DNA of 64,000 nucleotides from an uncultured Bacteroidota bacterium (GTDB lineage Bacteria; Bacteroidota; Bacteroidia; AKYH767-A; OLB10): NCBI GenBank assembly GCA_903847585.1, contig CAINEC010000031.1, positions 32,870 to 96,869 of the forward strand, read 5' to 3'. Shown piece by piece: positions 34,528 to 43,166 of this stretch (position 1 is its first letter; each line of letters starts with the position of its first letter). The notes under the pieces were generated by a model. It saw only the letters and a program-made list of their open reading frames with translations, ran no database searches and was not told where the DNA came from. The position numbers and the translations under genes were made by a program.

Positions 34528-35739
34528 ATGCTCAATACCATCATCGGTAATTATCGTGTTGTGCGTTACGTAAATTCGGGCGGTGTAGCCGATATTTATG
34601 AAGGGATTGATATGTATAATGCGCATCAGGTAGCTATAAAGGTGCTTAAGCCTGAGTATATAAATGATGAGCAATTAAAGGAAAGGTTCTACAGAGAAGC
34701 AAGGATATTAGCGAATATCAGTCATCCAAGCATTGTTAAGATTTTATTTGCTTCTATGCATCAAACCTATCCTGTAATGGCGATGGAGTTTTTGCAGGGG
34801 GAAGACATGAATTGTTGTTTGAAAAGAGATGGAGCCTTGCCCATCGAAATTGTGCAATCATTTTTCTTGCAAATTTTAGATGCAATTGGTTATGCACATG
34901 CTAATAGTGTATTGCATCGGGATATAAAGCCAAGTAATATTTTTATTACAAATGATAAACGAATTAAAGTCCTTGATTTTGGTATCGCAAAAGTAATCGG
35001 ACTTTCTTTTGATGCTACTGGTACAGGTTCTACAATGGGAACACCTGCTTACATGAGTCCTGAGCAAGTAAAAGCCGATAAAAGAATTGATGAACGCTCG
35101 GATATATATTCGCTAGGAGTTACATTGTATACGATGTTGGTTGGACAAAATCCGTATCATCATATAAAATCACACTACGAAATTTATCAGAAGGTCGCGA
35201 ATGAGCAACTGCCATTTATTTCGCAATACCCGGTATTATCTGCTGTTATAAATAAAGCAACGCAAAAAGATAAAGACAATCGCTATCAGTCTATAGAGGA
35301 GTTTAAAAATGATTTTACTTCTGCATTGGTTAAGCATCATCAACGGAATAACTACGTGGCAAAACTTTCTAACAAGAAATTAAAAAAACGATTAACGGTT
35401 TATTTAACAAGTGCGGCCGTACTCGTGAGCTTCTTTTTAATTGGTTTGAATTGGAATAAAATAAAAAATGTTTTTCCTGAAAAAGCGGCGGTTGAAAAGA
35501 AGAAGAAAGGTCATGAAGAAACGACAACCAACAATAACCATGAGGAAGGAATGGAGAATAATATTCCGACTGTTGATGGGACTAATGAGGACAATAAATC
35601 CATTGATCCTGATCGAATCCCAACCTCTGATCCTGAGATCATCCGTAAAAGTGATGATAAAATTTCTCGGTCTGAAAAATCATACGATACGGTTAGGCCA
35701 ATCGATTCACCGAAGTCGAAAGCACCTGATGATTTTTAA
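34528..35739 (+). CDS. Tandem kinase 1: transmembrane Ser/Thr kinase, low-complexity exterior tail
   Basis: The product is 403 residues. The kinase domain (~8-272) has Lys38 (VAIKVLK), HRDIKPSN (Asp132), DFGIAK (Asp150) and 'TPAYMSPEQ'. The glycine loop reads N-SGGVADIYEG, missing the first glycine of GxGxxG. The membrane helix is at about 290-308. The remaining ~90 exterior residues are acidic, Asn/Ser/Asp-rich and show no fold. It is the first of four adjacent paralogues whose catalytic halves are very similar, pointing to tandem duplication. It starts 8 bases after the phosphatase. Confidence 0.88.
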   Translation: MLNTIIGNYRVVRYVNSGGVADIYEGIDMYNAHQVAIKVLKPEYINDEQLKERFYREARILANISHPSIVKILFASMHQTYPVMAMEFLQGEDMNCCLKRDGALPIEIVQSFFLQILDAIGYAHANSVLHRDIKPSNIFITNDKRIKVLDFGIAKVIGLSFDATGTGSTMGTPAYMSPEQVKADKRIDERSDIYSLGVTLYTMLVGQNPYHHIKSHYEIYQKVANEQLPFISQYPVLSAVINKATQKDKDNRYQSIEEFKNDFTSALVKHHQRNNYVAKLSNKKLKKRLTVYLTSAAVLVSFFLIGLNWNKIKNVFPEKAAVEKKKKGHEETTTNNNHEEGMENNIPTVDGTNEDNKSIDPDRIPTSDPEIIRKSDDKISRSEKSYDTVRPIDSPKSKAPDDF

Positions 35740-35750
35740 TTTTATTTAAA

Positions 35751-37244
35751 ATGATTGGACAAATTATTGGCAGTTTTAAAATTGTTCGTTTCATAAAATC
35801 CGGCGGTATGGCCGATGTTTATGAGGGACAAGAAATTAATATCGGAAAAAAGGTGGCTATTAAAGTTTTGAAATCTAATTTTCAAAACGAAAAAGAAATA
35901 GTTAATCGCTTTTTTAAGGAGGGCAGTGTATTAGAGCAATTAGCGCATCCAAATATTGTTCGCGTATTATATACGACAGAACATATGGGTTGTCCAGTAA
36001 TGATCATGGAGTATTTAAATGGAGAAGATTTAAATGACCATTTGGCAAATAATGCTCCTTTGGATATTGCGATAATTGAGTCGTTTTTTTTACAAATATT
36101 AGATGCTGTGATTTATGCACATTCTCAAAATGTCTTACATCGCGATATTAAACCTAGTAATATTTTTATAACGCAAACTAAGCAAATAAAAATCCTTGAT
36201 TTTGGTATTGCAAAAATCCTCGACTCAAATGCCGAAAATACGCAAACAGGATTTGGCATGTACACACCAATGTACATGAGTCCTGAGCAGGCAAGGGCTG
36301 AGAAAAATTTAACGGCTCATACCGACATCTATTCATTGGGTGTAACGTTGTATACAATTGCTGCTGGTGAAAACCCTTATCAAGGTTTATCGCAATATGA
36401 GATTGGCAATAAAATACTAAATGAACCATTGCCGAAATTGAGTGGGTACCCTGATAGCTTTAACCAAGTAATTGCAAAGGCTACCGAAAAAAACAAAGAG
36501 CACCGATATCAAACAGCACTTGAGTTTAAAAATGCATTTGAAACTGCTTTAAAAGTAAATGGTGGTCAGACGATTAAAACAAAAGAGAAAGAGCAAATTC
36601 AATCACCTACTAACGATAAGCGAGGTAATATAGATGAAGTTGGGAAAGGTGGATATTCCCCGCTTACAATCGCGCTTATTATATTTTCATGTTTTTTATT
36701 AGCAGGAATGCTATTTATGAATATGAAATATACTGGTAAAAAAAATGGACGTCAAGTGACCACTACAGTTGAAGAGCCTGTAACACCCGATGTTGAAGAT
36801 GATGAAGGATTTTATGGTACAATAGTTTTAGGTAGAGATGATAATAATAAAGACAGTACTAAAGTAGAAAAAGTGAAAAATGAAACGATTATAAAAAAAG
36901 AACCTCCTGAACCTCCTAAAAATAAACCGAAATTAGAAAAACAAAAAAATGAAAACTATGATAAATCAAATAATTCTGATAAGGATGTAAACAACGAAGC
37001 AAAAACAGAAGTTAACTCCACAAATAATTCATATTCGAATAATACTTCAACAAAGACAGTCACACTTGACAAAAATTTTAAGCCAAAATTTAGTGATTCT
37101 AGAGTGTGGAAAGAAGCTTGCGATTATATTAAAAGATTGAACACTGATTTAAATGATTTAACTCCAGGTGAATTAAGATATTTAAATCCTACTTTAAGAA
37201 ATGATCAAATTAAGCCAGGGGTAATTCTAAAAGTTAGACCATAG
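35751..37244 (+). CDS. Tandem kinase 2: transmembrane Ser/Thr kinase with LysM-like tail
   Basis: The product is 497 residues. The kinase domain (~6-265) has K-SGGMADVYEG, VAIKVLK, HRDIKPSN, DFGIAK and 'TPMYMSPEQ'. The membrane helix ('PLTIALIIFSCFLLAGMLF') is at about 302-322. A long Lys/Asn/Glu linker ends in a 60-residue domain ('VTLDKNFKPKFSDSRVWKEACDYIKRLNTDLNDLTPGELRYLNPTLRNDQIKPGVILKV'-like; short motif LNPTLRNDQIKPG). It resembles LysM and matches the phosphatase tail. LysM modules bind peptidoglycan, so the pair may read the same wall ligand. Confidence 0.88.
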   Translation: MIGQIIGSFKIVRFIKSGGMADVYEGQEINIGKKVAIKVLKSNFQNEKEIVNRFFKEGSVLEQLAHPNIVRVLYTTEHMGCPVMIMEYLNGEDLNDHLANNAPLDIAIIESFFLQILDAVIYAHSQNVLHRDIKPSNIFITQTKQIKILDFGIAKILDSNAENTQTGFGMYTPMYMSPEQARAEKNLTAHTDIYSLGVTLYTIAAGENPYQGLSQYEIGNKILNEPLPKLSGYPDSFNQVIAKATEKNKEHRYQTALEFKNAFETALKVNGGQTIKTKEKEQIQSPTNDKRGNIDEVGKGGYSPLTIALIIFSCFLLAGMLFMNMKYTGKKNGRQVTTTVEEPVTPDVEDDEGFYGTIVLGRDDNNKDSTKVEKVKNETIIKKEPPEPPKNKPKLEKQKNENYDKSNNSDKDVNNEAKTEVNSTNNSYSNNTSTKTVTLDKNFKPKFSDSRVWKEACDYIKRLNTDLNDLTPGELRYLNPTLRNDQIKPGVILKVRP

Positions 37245-37258
37245 ATTAATTATACTTT

Positions 37259-39193
37259 ATGCTCAACAAACACTTTGGTAATCATCAAACCATTCGCCTT
37301 ATTAAATCAGGAGGGATGGCCGATGTTTTTCAAGGTGTAGATAAAACAACTGGAAATCTAGTAGCCATCAAAATTCTGAAATCAGATTTTCAAAATGATG
37401 TAGATGTTGTAAAACGTTTTTATAAAGAAGGGGCTGTTTTAGAAAAATTAGATCACCCCAATATCGTAAAGTTTTTATTCAATACCGAGATGAATGGGCA
37501 TCCAGTTATGGTAATGGAGTACCTAGAGGGGCACGATATGAATGACTTTTTGAATAAGGATACCATTATCGATTATAAATTATTTCATCAGTATTTTCTT
37601 CAAGTTTTCGACGCGGTAATTTATGCTCATTCGCAAAATTTGATACATCGCGATATTAAGCCAAGCAATATTTTTGTTACGAAAGAAGGAATTGTCAAAT
37701 TATTGGATTTTGGTATTGTTAAAATTATGACTGATACCATTAACAGTAATACAACAACTGGGTATGGGTTTTTAACACCTTCCTACATGAGCCCTGAACA
37801 GGCTAAGGGTAGTAGAGTGATTACAAAAGCAACAGATATTTATTCATTAGGTGTTACCATGTATTCTATTTTGAATGGTAAAAATCCATATCAGAATATG
37901 ATGGCATTTGAAATTGGACATCATGTAATTCATAAACCATTACCAAAATTAAAAGGATTTACAAAGTTGAATAAGGTGATTGCAAAAGCAACCGCCAAAG
38001 AACCTGACGATCGTTATAAATCGGTCTTGGATTTTAAAACTGCATTTGAAATTGCATTTGAAACAGATGATGAACAATCAAAAATTTCTACATTTATTAG
38101 TCATTTTAAAAAAGTATTAAATGTTAAGTCATTTATAATAGGTGTAATTATAACTTACTGCTTATTATTATGGGGTAATTGTAATAAAGAAAATGAGATT
38201 CCGCGGGATCCAGATGATAATGATACATTGAGTAAGATAGAATGTGGCAGTCAAGTATGGATGAAATACAATTTAAATGTAACCAATTTTAGAAATGGAG
38301 ATCCAATACCTCAAGCACAAACAGAATTGGAATGGATTAATGCAAATCAAAGCAAACAACCTGCTTGGTGTTATTTTAATATGGATCCTTCAAATGAATT
38401 GAAATATGGGAAGCTGTACAATTGGTTTGCAGTGAACGATGTTCGTGGTTTAGCTCCTAATGGATTTCATATACCAAATAAAGAGGAATGGTATAACCTA
38501 AATCAATACTTAGTAATTGATGCAGGTTATAAAATGAAAGCCACCTCAGGATGGCAAATTAATACTAATGGAAGTAATAGCAGTGGATTTTCAGGTTATC
38601 CAGGAGGATATCGATATAATAATGGTGAGTTTCATAGTGTAGGAACAAACGGGTATTGGTGGAGTGCTACTGAAATTGATTCAGTTTTTTCCTTTGGCTG
38701 TGGTCTAAATTATTTGGATAAAGGATTAAATAATAATAACTTTTTTAAAGGTGGTGGTTTGTCTGTTCGTTGTATTAAAGATAATAATGACTCACTTCGT
38801 TTTAAATTTTTGGATAAAAATAATCCTTATTATATACAAGACCTTAAATTAAATACGAATTGGTATATATATAAAGGTGGCTCAATTGAATTTGATGAGG
38901 CATTAAAAAAACAAGTTAATGGTTATAAGATTCCAACTTATGATGAAATATTTAAATTACATGATAAAAACAAAGTTGCTGGACTAGGCACAATAAAAAA
39001 CGGAATTTTATATGCATCACACATGGACCCCGCTTTTTCTGTTGTAGGTGTTGGTCATTGGTACTGGGTATCTGATCTACATAGCGATAAGGATACAGCA
39101 TATGCCATTAATATGTATACAGGTCATAAAGTAAGTATTAAGAAAGTAAATTCCGGCTTTAATGTGTATCTCATATTAATCAAGAATAATTAA
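37259..39193 (+). CDS. Tandem kinase 3: Ser/Thr kinase with FISUMP and Lcl_C-like exterior domains
   Basis: The product is 644 residues. The kinase domain (~8-265) has K-SGGMADVFQG, VAIKILK, HRDIKPSN (Asp132), DFGIVK (Asp150) and 'TPSYMSPEQ'. The membrane helix (~291-307) is followed by Cys308. Residues ~328-515 are a FISUMP (TIGR02145-type) domain: 'CGSQVWMKYNLNVTNFRNGDPI', 'GKLYNWFAVNDVRGLAPNGFHIPNKEEW', 'SGFSGYPGGYR', 'GYWWSATE', 'GLSVRCIKD'. Residues ~520-644 are a second, Lcl_C-like domain ('YKIPTYDEIFKLHDKN...HWYWVSDLHSDKDTAYAINMYTGHK') shared with kinase 4. Both belong to C-type-lectin-like folds used for surface recognition. Confidence 0.87.
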   Translation: MLNKHFGNHQTIRLIKSGGMADVFQGVDKTTGNLVAIKILKSDFQNDVDVVKRFYKEGAVLEKLDHPNIVKFLFNTEMNGHPVMVMEYLEGHDMNDFLNKDTIIDYKLFHQYFLQVFDAVIYAHSQNLIHRDIKPSNIFVTKEGIVKLLDFGIVKIMTDTINSNTTTGYGFLTPSYMSPEQAKGSRVITKATDIYSLGVTMYSILNGKNPYQNMMAFEIGHHVIHKPLPKLKGFTKLNKVIAKATAKEPDDRYKSVLDFKTAFEIAFETDDEQSKISTFISHFKKVLNVKSFIIGVIITYCLLLWGNCNKENEIPRDPDDNDTLSKIECGSQVWMKYNLNVTNFRNGDPIPQAQTELEWINANQSKQPAWCYFNMDPSNELKYGKLYNWFAVNDVRGLAPNGFHIPNKEEWYNLNQYLVIDAGYKMKATSGWQINTNGSNSSGFSGYPGGYRYNNGEFHSVGTNGYWWSATEIDSVFSFGCGLNYLDKGLNNNNFFKGGGLSVRCIKDNNDSLRFKFLDKNNPYYIQDLKLNTNWYIYKGGSIEFDEALKKQVNGYKIPTYDEIFKLHDKNKVAGLGTIKNGILYASHMDPAFSVVGVGHWYWVSDLHSDKDTAYAINMYTGHKVSIKKVNSGFNVYLILIKNN

Positions 39194-39267
39194 TAGTGTC
39201 TTTTTTATGATGACTTATTTTTAATTTTACTGAAGGTATGTAAACGCAATCGGAATACACTTTAACT

Positions 39268-40689
39268 ATGAGTTATCTAAATCAGTATATTGGAAATTAC
39301 AAAATAGTCAGCCTCATCAAATCAGGTGGTATGGCCGATGTTTATTTAGGGGAGGATATCAATACTCAATATCGCGTTGCCATCAAAATCCTGAAAGCGG
39401 ATTATAAAAATGATCACGATGTGGTTCGTCGTTTTTATATTGAAGGTGCAGTTTTAGAAAAGTTTGACCATCCTAATATTGTTAAGTTTTTATTCAATAC
39501 CGACATCAACGGACAACCAGTAATGGTAATGGAGTACTTAGAAGGGTATGACATGAATGAGTTACTGAATAAAAAAGAACCTGTAGCTATTAACTTAATT
39601 ACAGATTATTTTTTACAAGTTTTAGACGCGGTAATTTATGCTCACGCTAAAAATGTAGTACATCGCGATATTAAGCCAAGTAATATTTTTATTACCAACG
39701 ATGGTGTGGTAAAGCTGCTTGATTTTGGAATTGCCAAAATATTGCTCAGTAATTTAGATCAAACTAAAACTGGTTTTGGTCAATTTACACCTACGTATAT
39801 GAGCCCTGAACAAGCAGCAATGAAAAAGGAAATTACGGAGAAGTCAGATATTTATTCATTAGGTGTCACATTGTATTCTTTATTGAATGGTAAAAATCCT
39901 TATCAGGATATGTCTGCCTTTGAAATTGGTCACCAGGTTTTGCATGAACCATTACCTGCTCTTACAAATTATCCCTATTTAAACAATGTGATTGCGAGGG
40001 CCACCGCAAAGGGTATTAATGAGCGATTTAATACTGTCGAAGAGTTTAGAAACGGTTTTATTCGTGCAGTTAACAAGAGAGAAATTATCGAGAACTTAGA
40101 TAATGATGGCAGGGCTGATGTATTTAATAATGATATGAACCAAGCGTTAAAGTTATTTGGAATTTTTTTAGCTGTTATTATTTTATTTGGATTCTCAATG
40201 TCTTTTTTTAATGATAAATATTATCCTACTTATTTTGAGGCCGGAAATGAACCTAATTCAATTACACCTACGCAAGAAGTTGGTTATCCCTACACATCGA
40301 GATTTCGTTATTTTTTAGATGGAGCTAATTATATAAAGGATGAAAGTTTAGATTGCATTTGGTGTATCAATGAAGATGGTGCAATGAATTATAGTCAAGC
40401 TCAAAAAAAAGAAACAGAAAGTAATAGAATTCCTAAGTTTAAAGAAATTGTCAAATTATACGATAAAAATTTTTCTGCAGGAACTGGTTTTCAAAAAAAC
40501 AATCAGTTTTTCCCAGCTCATATGCATCCCATATTCTCGGCTGTAGGTGAAGGAAGTTGGTTTTGGGTATCCGATAGGCATTCCAACCCCAATAAAGCTT
40601 ATGCTATCAACATGTACAACGGTTTAAAAGTAGCTTTTGATAAAGAAAATCCAGCTTTCCCAACTCATTTAATTCTTATAAATAGGTAA
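39268..40689 (+). CDS. Tandem kinase 4: Ser/Thr kinase with Lcl_C-like exterior domain
   Basis: The product is 473 residues. The kinase domain (~10-268) has K-SGGMADVYLG, VAIKILK, HRDIKPSN, DFGIAK and 'TPTYMSPEQ'. The membrane helix (~293-311) is followed by a ~30-residue linker. The exterior domain 'YIKDESLDCIWCINEDGAMNYSQAQKKE', then 'RIPKFKEIVKLYDKN', then 'GSWFWVSDRHSNPNKAYAINMYNG' is the Lcl_C/DUF1566-like module also at the end of kinase 3, so kinase 3 looks like this protein with a FISUMP domain inserted between the membrane and Lcl_C. 74 bases separate it from kinase 3, so a secondary promoter is possible. Confidence 0.87.
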   Translation: MSYLNQYIGNYKIVSLIKSGGMADVYLGEDINTQYRVAIKILKADYKNDHDVVRRFYIEGAVLEKFDHPNIVKFLFNTDINGQPVMVMEYLEGYDMNELLNKKEPVAINLITDYFLQVLDAVIYAHAKNVVHRDIKPSNIFITNDGVVKLLDFGIAKILLSNLDQTKTGFGQFTPTYMSPEQAAMKKEITEKSDIYSLGVTLYSLLNGKNPYQDMSAFEIGHQVLHEPLPALTNYPYLNNVIARATAKGINERFNTVEEFRNGFIRAVNKREIIENLDNDGRADVFNNDMNQALKLFGIFLAVIILFGFSMSFFNDKYYPTYFEAGNEPNSITPTQEVGYPYTSRFRYFLDGANYIKDESLDCIWCINEDGAMNYSQAQKKETESNRIPKFKEIVKLYDKNFSAGTGFQKNNQFFPAHMHPIFSAVGEGSWFWVSDRHSNPNKAYAINMYNGLKVAFDKENPAFPTHLILINR

Positions 40690-40716
40690 ATATTAATTTG
40701 GCTGATTTTATTGACC

Positions 40717-40751
40717 TTTGATTTTATGTAATCAATAATTTTCTATATTTG
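40717..40751 (+). promoter_or_regulatory. Candidate internal promoter before the kinase remnant and second M48 gene
   Basis: TTTG at 40717..40720, a 23-base spacer, then TATATTTG at 40744..40751, an exact TAnnTTTG -7 box. The spacer is at the long end of the accepted range. It lies in the 96-base gap after kinase 4 and would let the downstream protease and lipoprotein genes be transcribed separately from the kinases. Confidence 0.5.
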
Positions 40752-40785
40752 AAACAGCGGTAGTTGCTTCTTTATTAAAGCTATT

Positions 40786-41067
40786 ATGAATCATATTAAT
40801 CAGGTAATTGGTAATTACAAAATAGTTCGTTTTATCAACGAAGGGGGACTTGCCTTTGTATACGAAGGAACAGAAATTTCAACGAATGCCAAAGTGGCCA
40901 TTAAGGTTCTTAAAGAATCGTATGTGCACGATTGTTATCAACGGGACATGCATTGCAGCGAAGATTTTCAGGGGTATATGAATGGCGGCGCTGAAACTGG
41001 TCGTCGGGCAGCAACTGACATTATTAGCCTGCTTAAAAATTCAAATAATACGAACACTAAAAAATAA
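40786..41067 (+). pseudogene. Decayed fifth kinase fused to a flavin amine oxidase tail
   Basis: The 93-codon ORF begins like the tandem kinases ('NQVIGNYKIVRFINEGGLAFVYEGTEISTNAKVAIKVLKESYV'), with glycine loop and ATP-binding Lys, but the kinase sequence ends near residue 49. Residues ~56-80 (MHCSEDFQGYMNGGAETGRR plus AATDII) are instead the C-terminal FAD-binding signature of flavin monoamine oxidases ('GEHCS.DFQGYMNGGAETGRRAA'). Catalytic HRD and DFG are absent. I infer a deletion joined the 5' end of a kinase gene to the 3' end of an unrelated oxidase gene. It cannot be an active kinase. The ORF is still open and may be translated. Confidence 0.8.
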
Positions 41068-41074
41068 AAAATTT

Positions 41075-41878
41075 ATGAAAATAAAATCATTCATTTTCTT
41101 AAGCTTGTTTGCCTTTTATAATGTAAATGCTCAAAAATCAGATGTGAAATACGATTTCTCATGTTACAATACAGATCCATTTACTGCAATAAATAGTTTA
41201 GGTAATGATTTTGAAGAGGCAATGTTAAATGGGTCAGGTGCCGAATCCTCAGTAGGAGAAGAACAAGACCTTGGAAAAACGGCCTATGAAGAGGTTAAAA
41301 AGGAATATAAGTTTATTGAGTCGGGAAGTGAGCTGGAGAATTTAAAGCGAATAGTTGCTAAACTCAATAAAGTAATTCAACGACCTAAAGGATATACCTA
41401 TAAAATATTTTTAATTGATACAAATGTTGTAAACGCGTGGACCGTTGGTGGCTATATTTATTTCACAAACGAGATGTATAAATTTTGCAAAACGAACGAT
41501 GAAATTGCTTGTATACTAGGTCATGAAATGGCACACAATGAACTGGGTCATATCGGTAAGCATATTAAGCGATTTAAAGCCGCTAATAATATGTTTGGTG
41601 AAGGGTTCGGAAATTTAGCTGCTTCTTTAGGTTCGCTATTTACTACCCCATTTAATCAAAAAAATGAAGCGCATAGCGATATGGTGGGAATGGATTATGC
41701 CATTGCGGCAGGATATGATGCTTGTCAAAATATTGAATTGTGGAAGCGTATGAAAGAAAAGGAGGGTTCTTATTCATTTATTAATGGTATGTTAAACACT
41801 CATCCATATTCCGGTACTCGCTCCGATTGCGCCAAAAATCACCTTAAGATTAATTATAATAAAGACTGTAACAATTGA
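41075..41878 (+). CDS. Secreted M48 family metalloprotease
   Basis: I take the ATG at 41075 (MKIKSFIFLSLFAFYNVNAQ), a clean signal peptide; the track start at 40982 lies inside the kinase remnant. The 267-residue product has the zinc motif HEMAH and 'NEAHSDMVGMDYA' for the third ligand. The protease region is plainly paralogous to the FHA-M48 protein ('VNAWTVGGYIYFTNEMYKF', 'FNQ...E..SD..G.D.A...GYDACQ', 'THPYSGTRSDC'). It lacks FHA and membrane parts, so it acts in the periplasm or outside. Its stop overlaps the next start. Confidence 0.85.
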   Translation: MKIKSFIFLSLFAFYNVNAQKSDVKYDFSCYNTDPFTAINSLGNDFEEAMLNGSGAESSVGEEQDLGKTAYEEVKKEYKFIESGSELENLKRIVAKLNKVIQRPKGYTYKIFLIDTNVVNAWTVGGYIYFTNEMYKFCKTNDEIACILGHEMAHNELGHIGKHIKRFKAANNMFGEGFGNLAASLGSLFTTPFNQKNEAHSDMVGMDYAIAAGYDACQNIELWKRMKEKEGSYSFINGMLNTHPYSGTRSDCAKNHLKINYNKDCNN

Positions 41879-42753
41879 GATATTTTAAACTGATTTGCCT
41901 GTTGGTGCCAATAGCATTTGTGGGCTGCAATGCGGTTAAAGAACCAGAATTTGTACGAATTGATAATGTTAAATTCACGAAGCAAGTAGAAGGTGACTTA
42001 TATGCCGATGCTACTCTAATCATGCGAAATGAAGCATTGATAAGTTACTCCGCATCAGATATTAATTTTGAAGTGTTTTATAACAATAAACATATTGCTG
42101 ATGGAAATTGTGTAGGGCCTGTTGACTTCGAAAAAAATATTGATCAGTCGGTAAATGCAAATATTATTTTTCATACTGATTTGCTATTGGATGATGTCGA
42201 TGATCTTTTGAATAAGGATTCTATTTTGTTAAATATTAATGTAAGTGGATTGTTTTCAAATTTAGAAATGAAAGCAAATGCTAAAATTGATAAATACATT
42301 AAAACAAAAGAACTAATGGATGCTACTATCAGTAGCTATATCTCCGATAGCAATTGCAAAGTAGAAAAGTTATCGTTAAAGAGTATTTCAATTCAAAACT
42401 CAGTCATAGAGCATCAAACTAAGCTAACTAATCCTTTGCCCATTGAATATACATTGAAAAGTGTATCATTTAATGTTTATAGTGATGTAGAAAAAAGAAA
42501 TAAAGTGGCTGTATGGAATAATGATTACAATAAGATAATTAAACCCAATGCCTCCGATACAATTCAAGGCAATATTGTAATTAATAATGCGAACTCAGCC
42601 TTAACAGGACTGTTTAAAGCAATGTCAGGCGATAATACATACTATGTTGACGGGAAGGCTAAAATATCAATTCATAATAAAGAATTGGATGTACCAATTA
42701 ACATTCAGTTTATTTTAGATTTAATTAATCAAAAAGTAATTATAAAGCCATAA
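41875..42753 (+). CDS. LEA type 2 (WHy)-like lipoprotein
   Basis: The product is 292 residues with a TTG start overlapping the previous stop (TTGA) and a lipobox AFVGC (Cys18). Two ~120-residue beta-sandwich repeats are visible, each with the LEA14/WHy pattern: 'IDNVKFTKQVEGDLYADATLIMRNEALISYSASDINFEVFYNNKHIADG' and 'LKSISIQNSVIEHQTKLTNPLPIEYTLKSVSFNVYSD'. Family members are small periplasmic or stress-related domains with no enzymatic role. It is coupled to the M48 gene, so it may be its partner or substrate chaperone. Confidence 0.72.
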   Translation: MRYFKLICLLVPIAFVGCNAVKEPEFVRIDNVKFTKQVEGDLYADATLIMRNEALISYSASDINFEVFYNNKHIADGNCVGPVDFEKNIDQSVNANIIFHTDLLLDDVDDLLNKDSILLNINVSGLFSNLEMKANAKIDKYIKTKELMDATISSYISDSNCKVEKLSLKSISIQNSVIEHQTKLTNPLPIEYTLKSVSFNVYSDVEKRNKVAVWNNDYNKIIKPNASDTIQGNIVINNANSALTGLFKAMSGDNTYYVDGKAKISIHNKELDVPINIQFILDLINQKVIIKP

Positions 42754-42756
42754 GCT

Positions 42757-43143
42757 ATGAATAAGAAAATTTTTATAGGGTCTTGTATAGGTTTAGCTGT
42801 TTTAATTTTAATCTTAACTAATCCAAATCAAGTTTCACACAAAGATGCAGTAAAGCTCAAGTTTAATGCATTTATGCAGAAAACAATGAATGAAAAAACC
42901 AGTGAGGGCGAAGATGGTGGGATAAGCGTAACTAGTCAGCTTGGAATGATGTTCGGTAGCTCAATTATTGATCGTTTAGTGGAGACAACTGTTTCGTGTG
43001 ATAATTACTTATTGTTTTCATTAACTACAATTACATTTGAGGGGGAATCAAAAGTACTTGGTCTTGGAATTTTAGGTAATGTTATCATTTCCGATAAGGT
43101 TGATGAGGAGTTGGATAAAAAGATGGATAAGGTAGGGTTGTAA
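42757..43143 (+). CDS. DUF4359-like membrane-anchored protein
   Basis: The product is 128 residues with one N-terminal helix ('IFIGSCIGLAVLILILTNPN') and a small exterior domain. 'LTNPNQVSHKDAVKLKFNAF', then 'ETTVSCDNYLLFSLTTITF...KVLGLGILGNVII', matches the layout of DUF4359 proteins (anchor, 'NP...F', a Cys-containing strand, and a closing 'GxxGNxI' strand). No function is known for the family. It follows the LEA-like gene by three bases, so it is in the same operon. Confidence 0.6.
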   Translation: MNKKIFIGSCIGLAVLILILTNPNQVSHKDAVKLKFNAFMQKTMNEKTSEGEDGGISVTSQLGMMFGSSIIDRLVETTVSCDNYLLFSLTTITFEGESKVLGLGILGNVIISDKVDEELDKKMDKVGL

Positions 43144-43166
43144 ATTAATAACAAAATTAAATATCA

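Noticed and set aside
25514-35739. Part of a type VI secretion locus
   Set aside because: FHA, kinase and PP2C genes occur in T6SS clusters, but no TssB/C, ClpV, Hcp, VgrG or baseplate-like protein is encoded anywhere in the window.
37259-40689. Diversity-generating retroelement target genes
   Set aside because: C-type-lectin-like domains on kinases can be DGR targets, but no reverse transcriptase, accessory gene or template-like near-repeat of the domain ends is seen.
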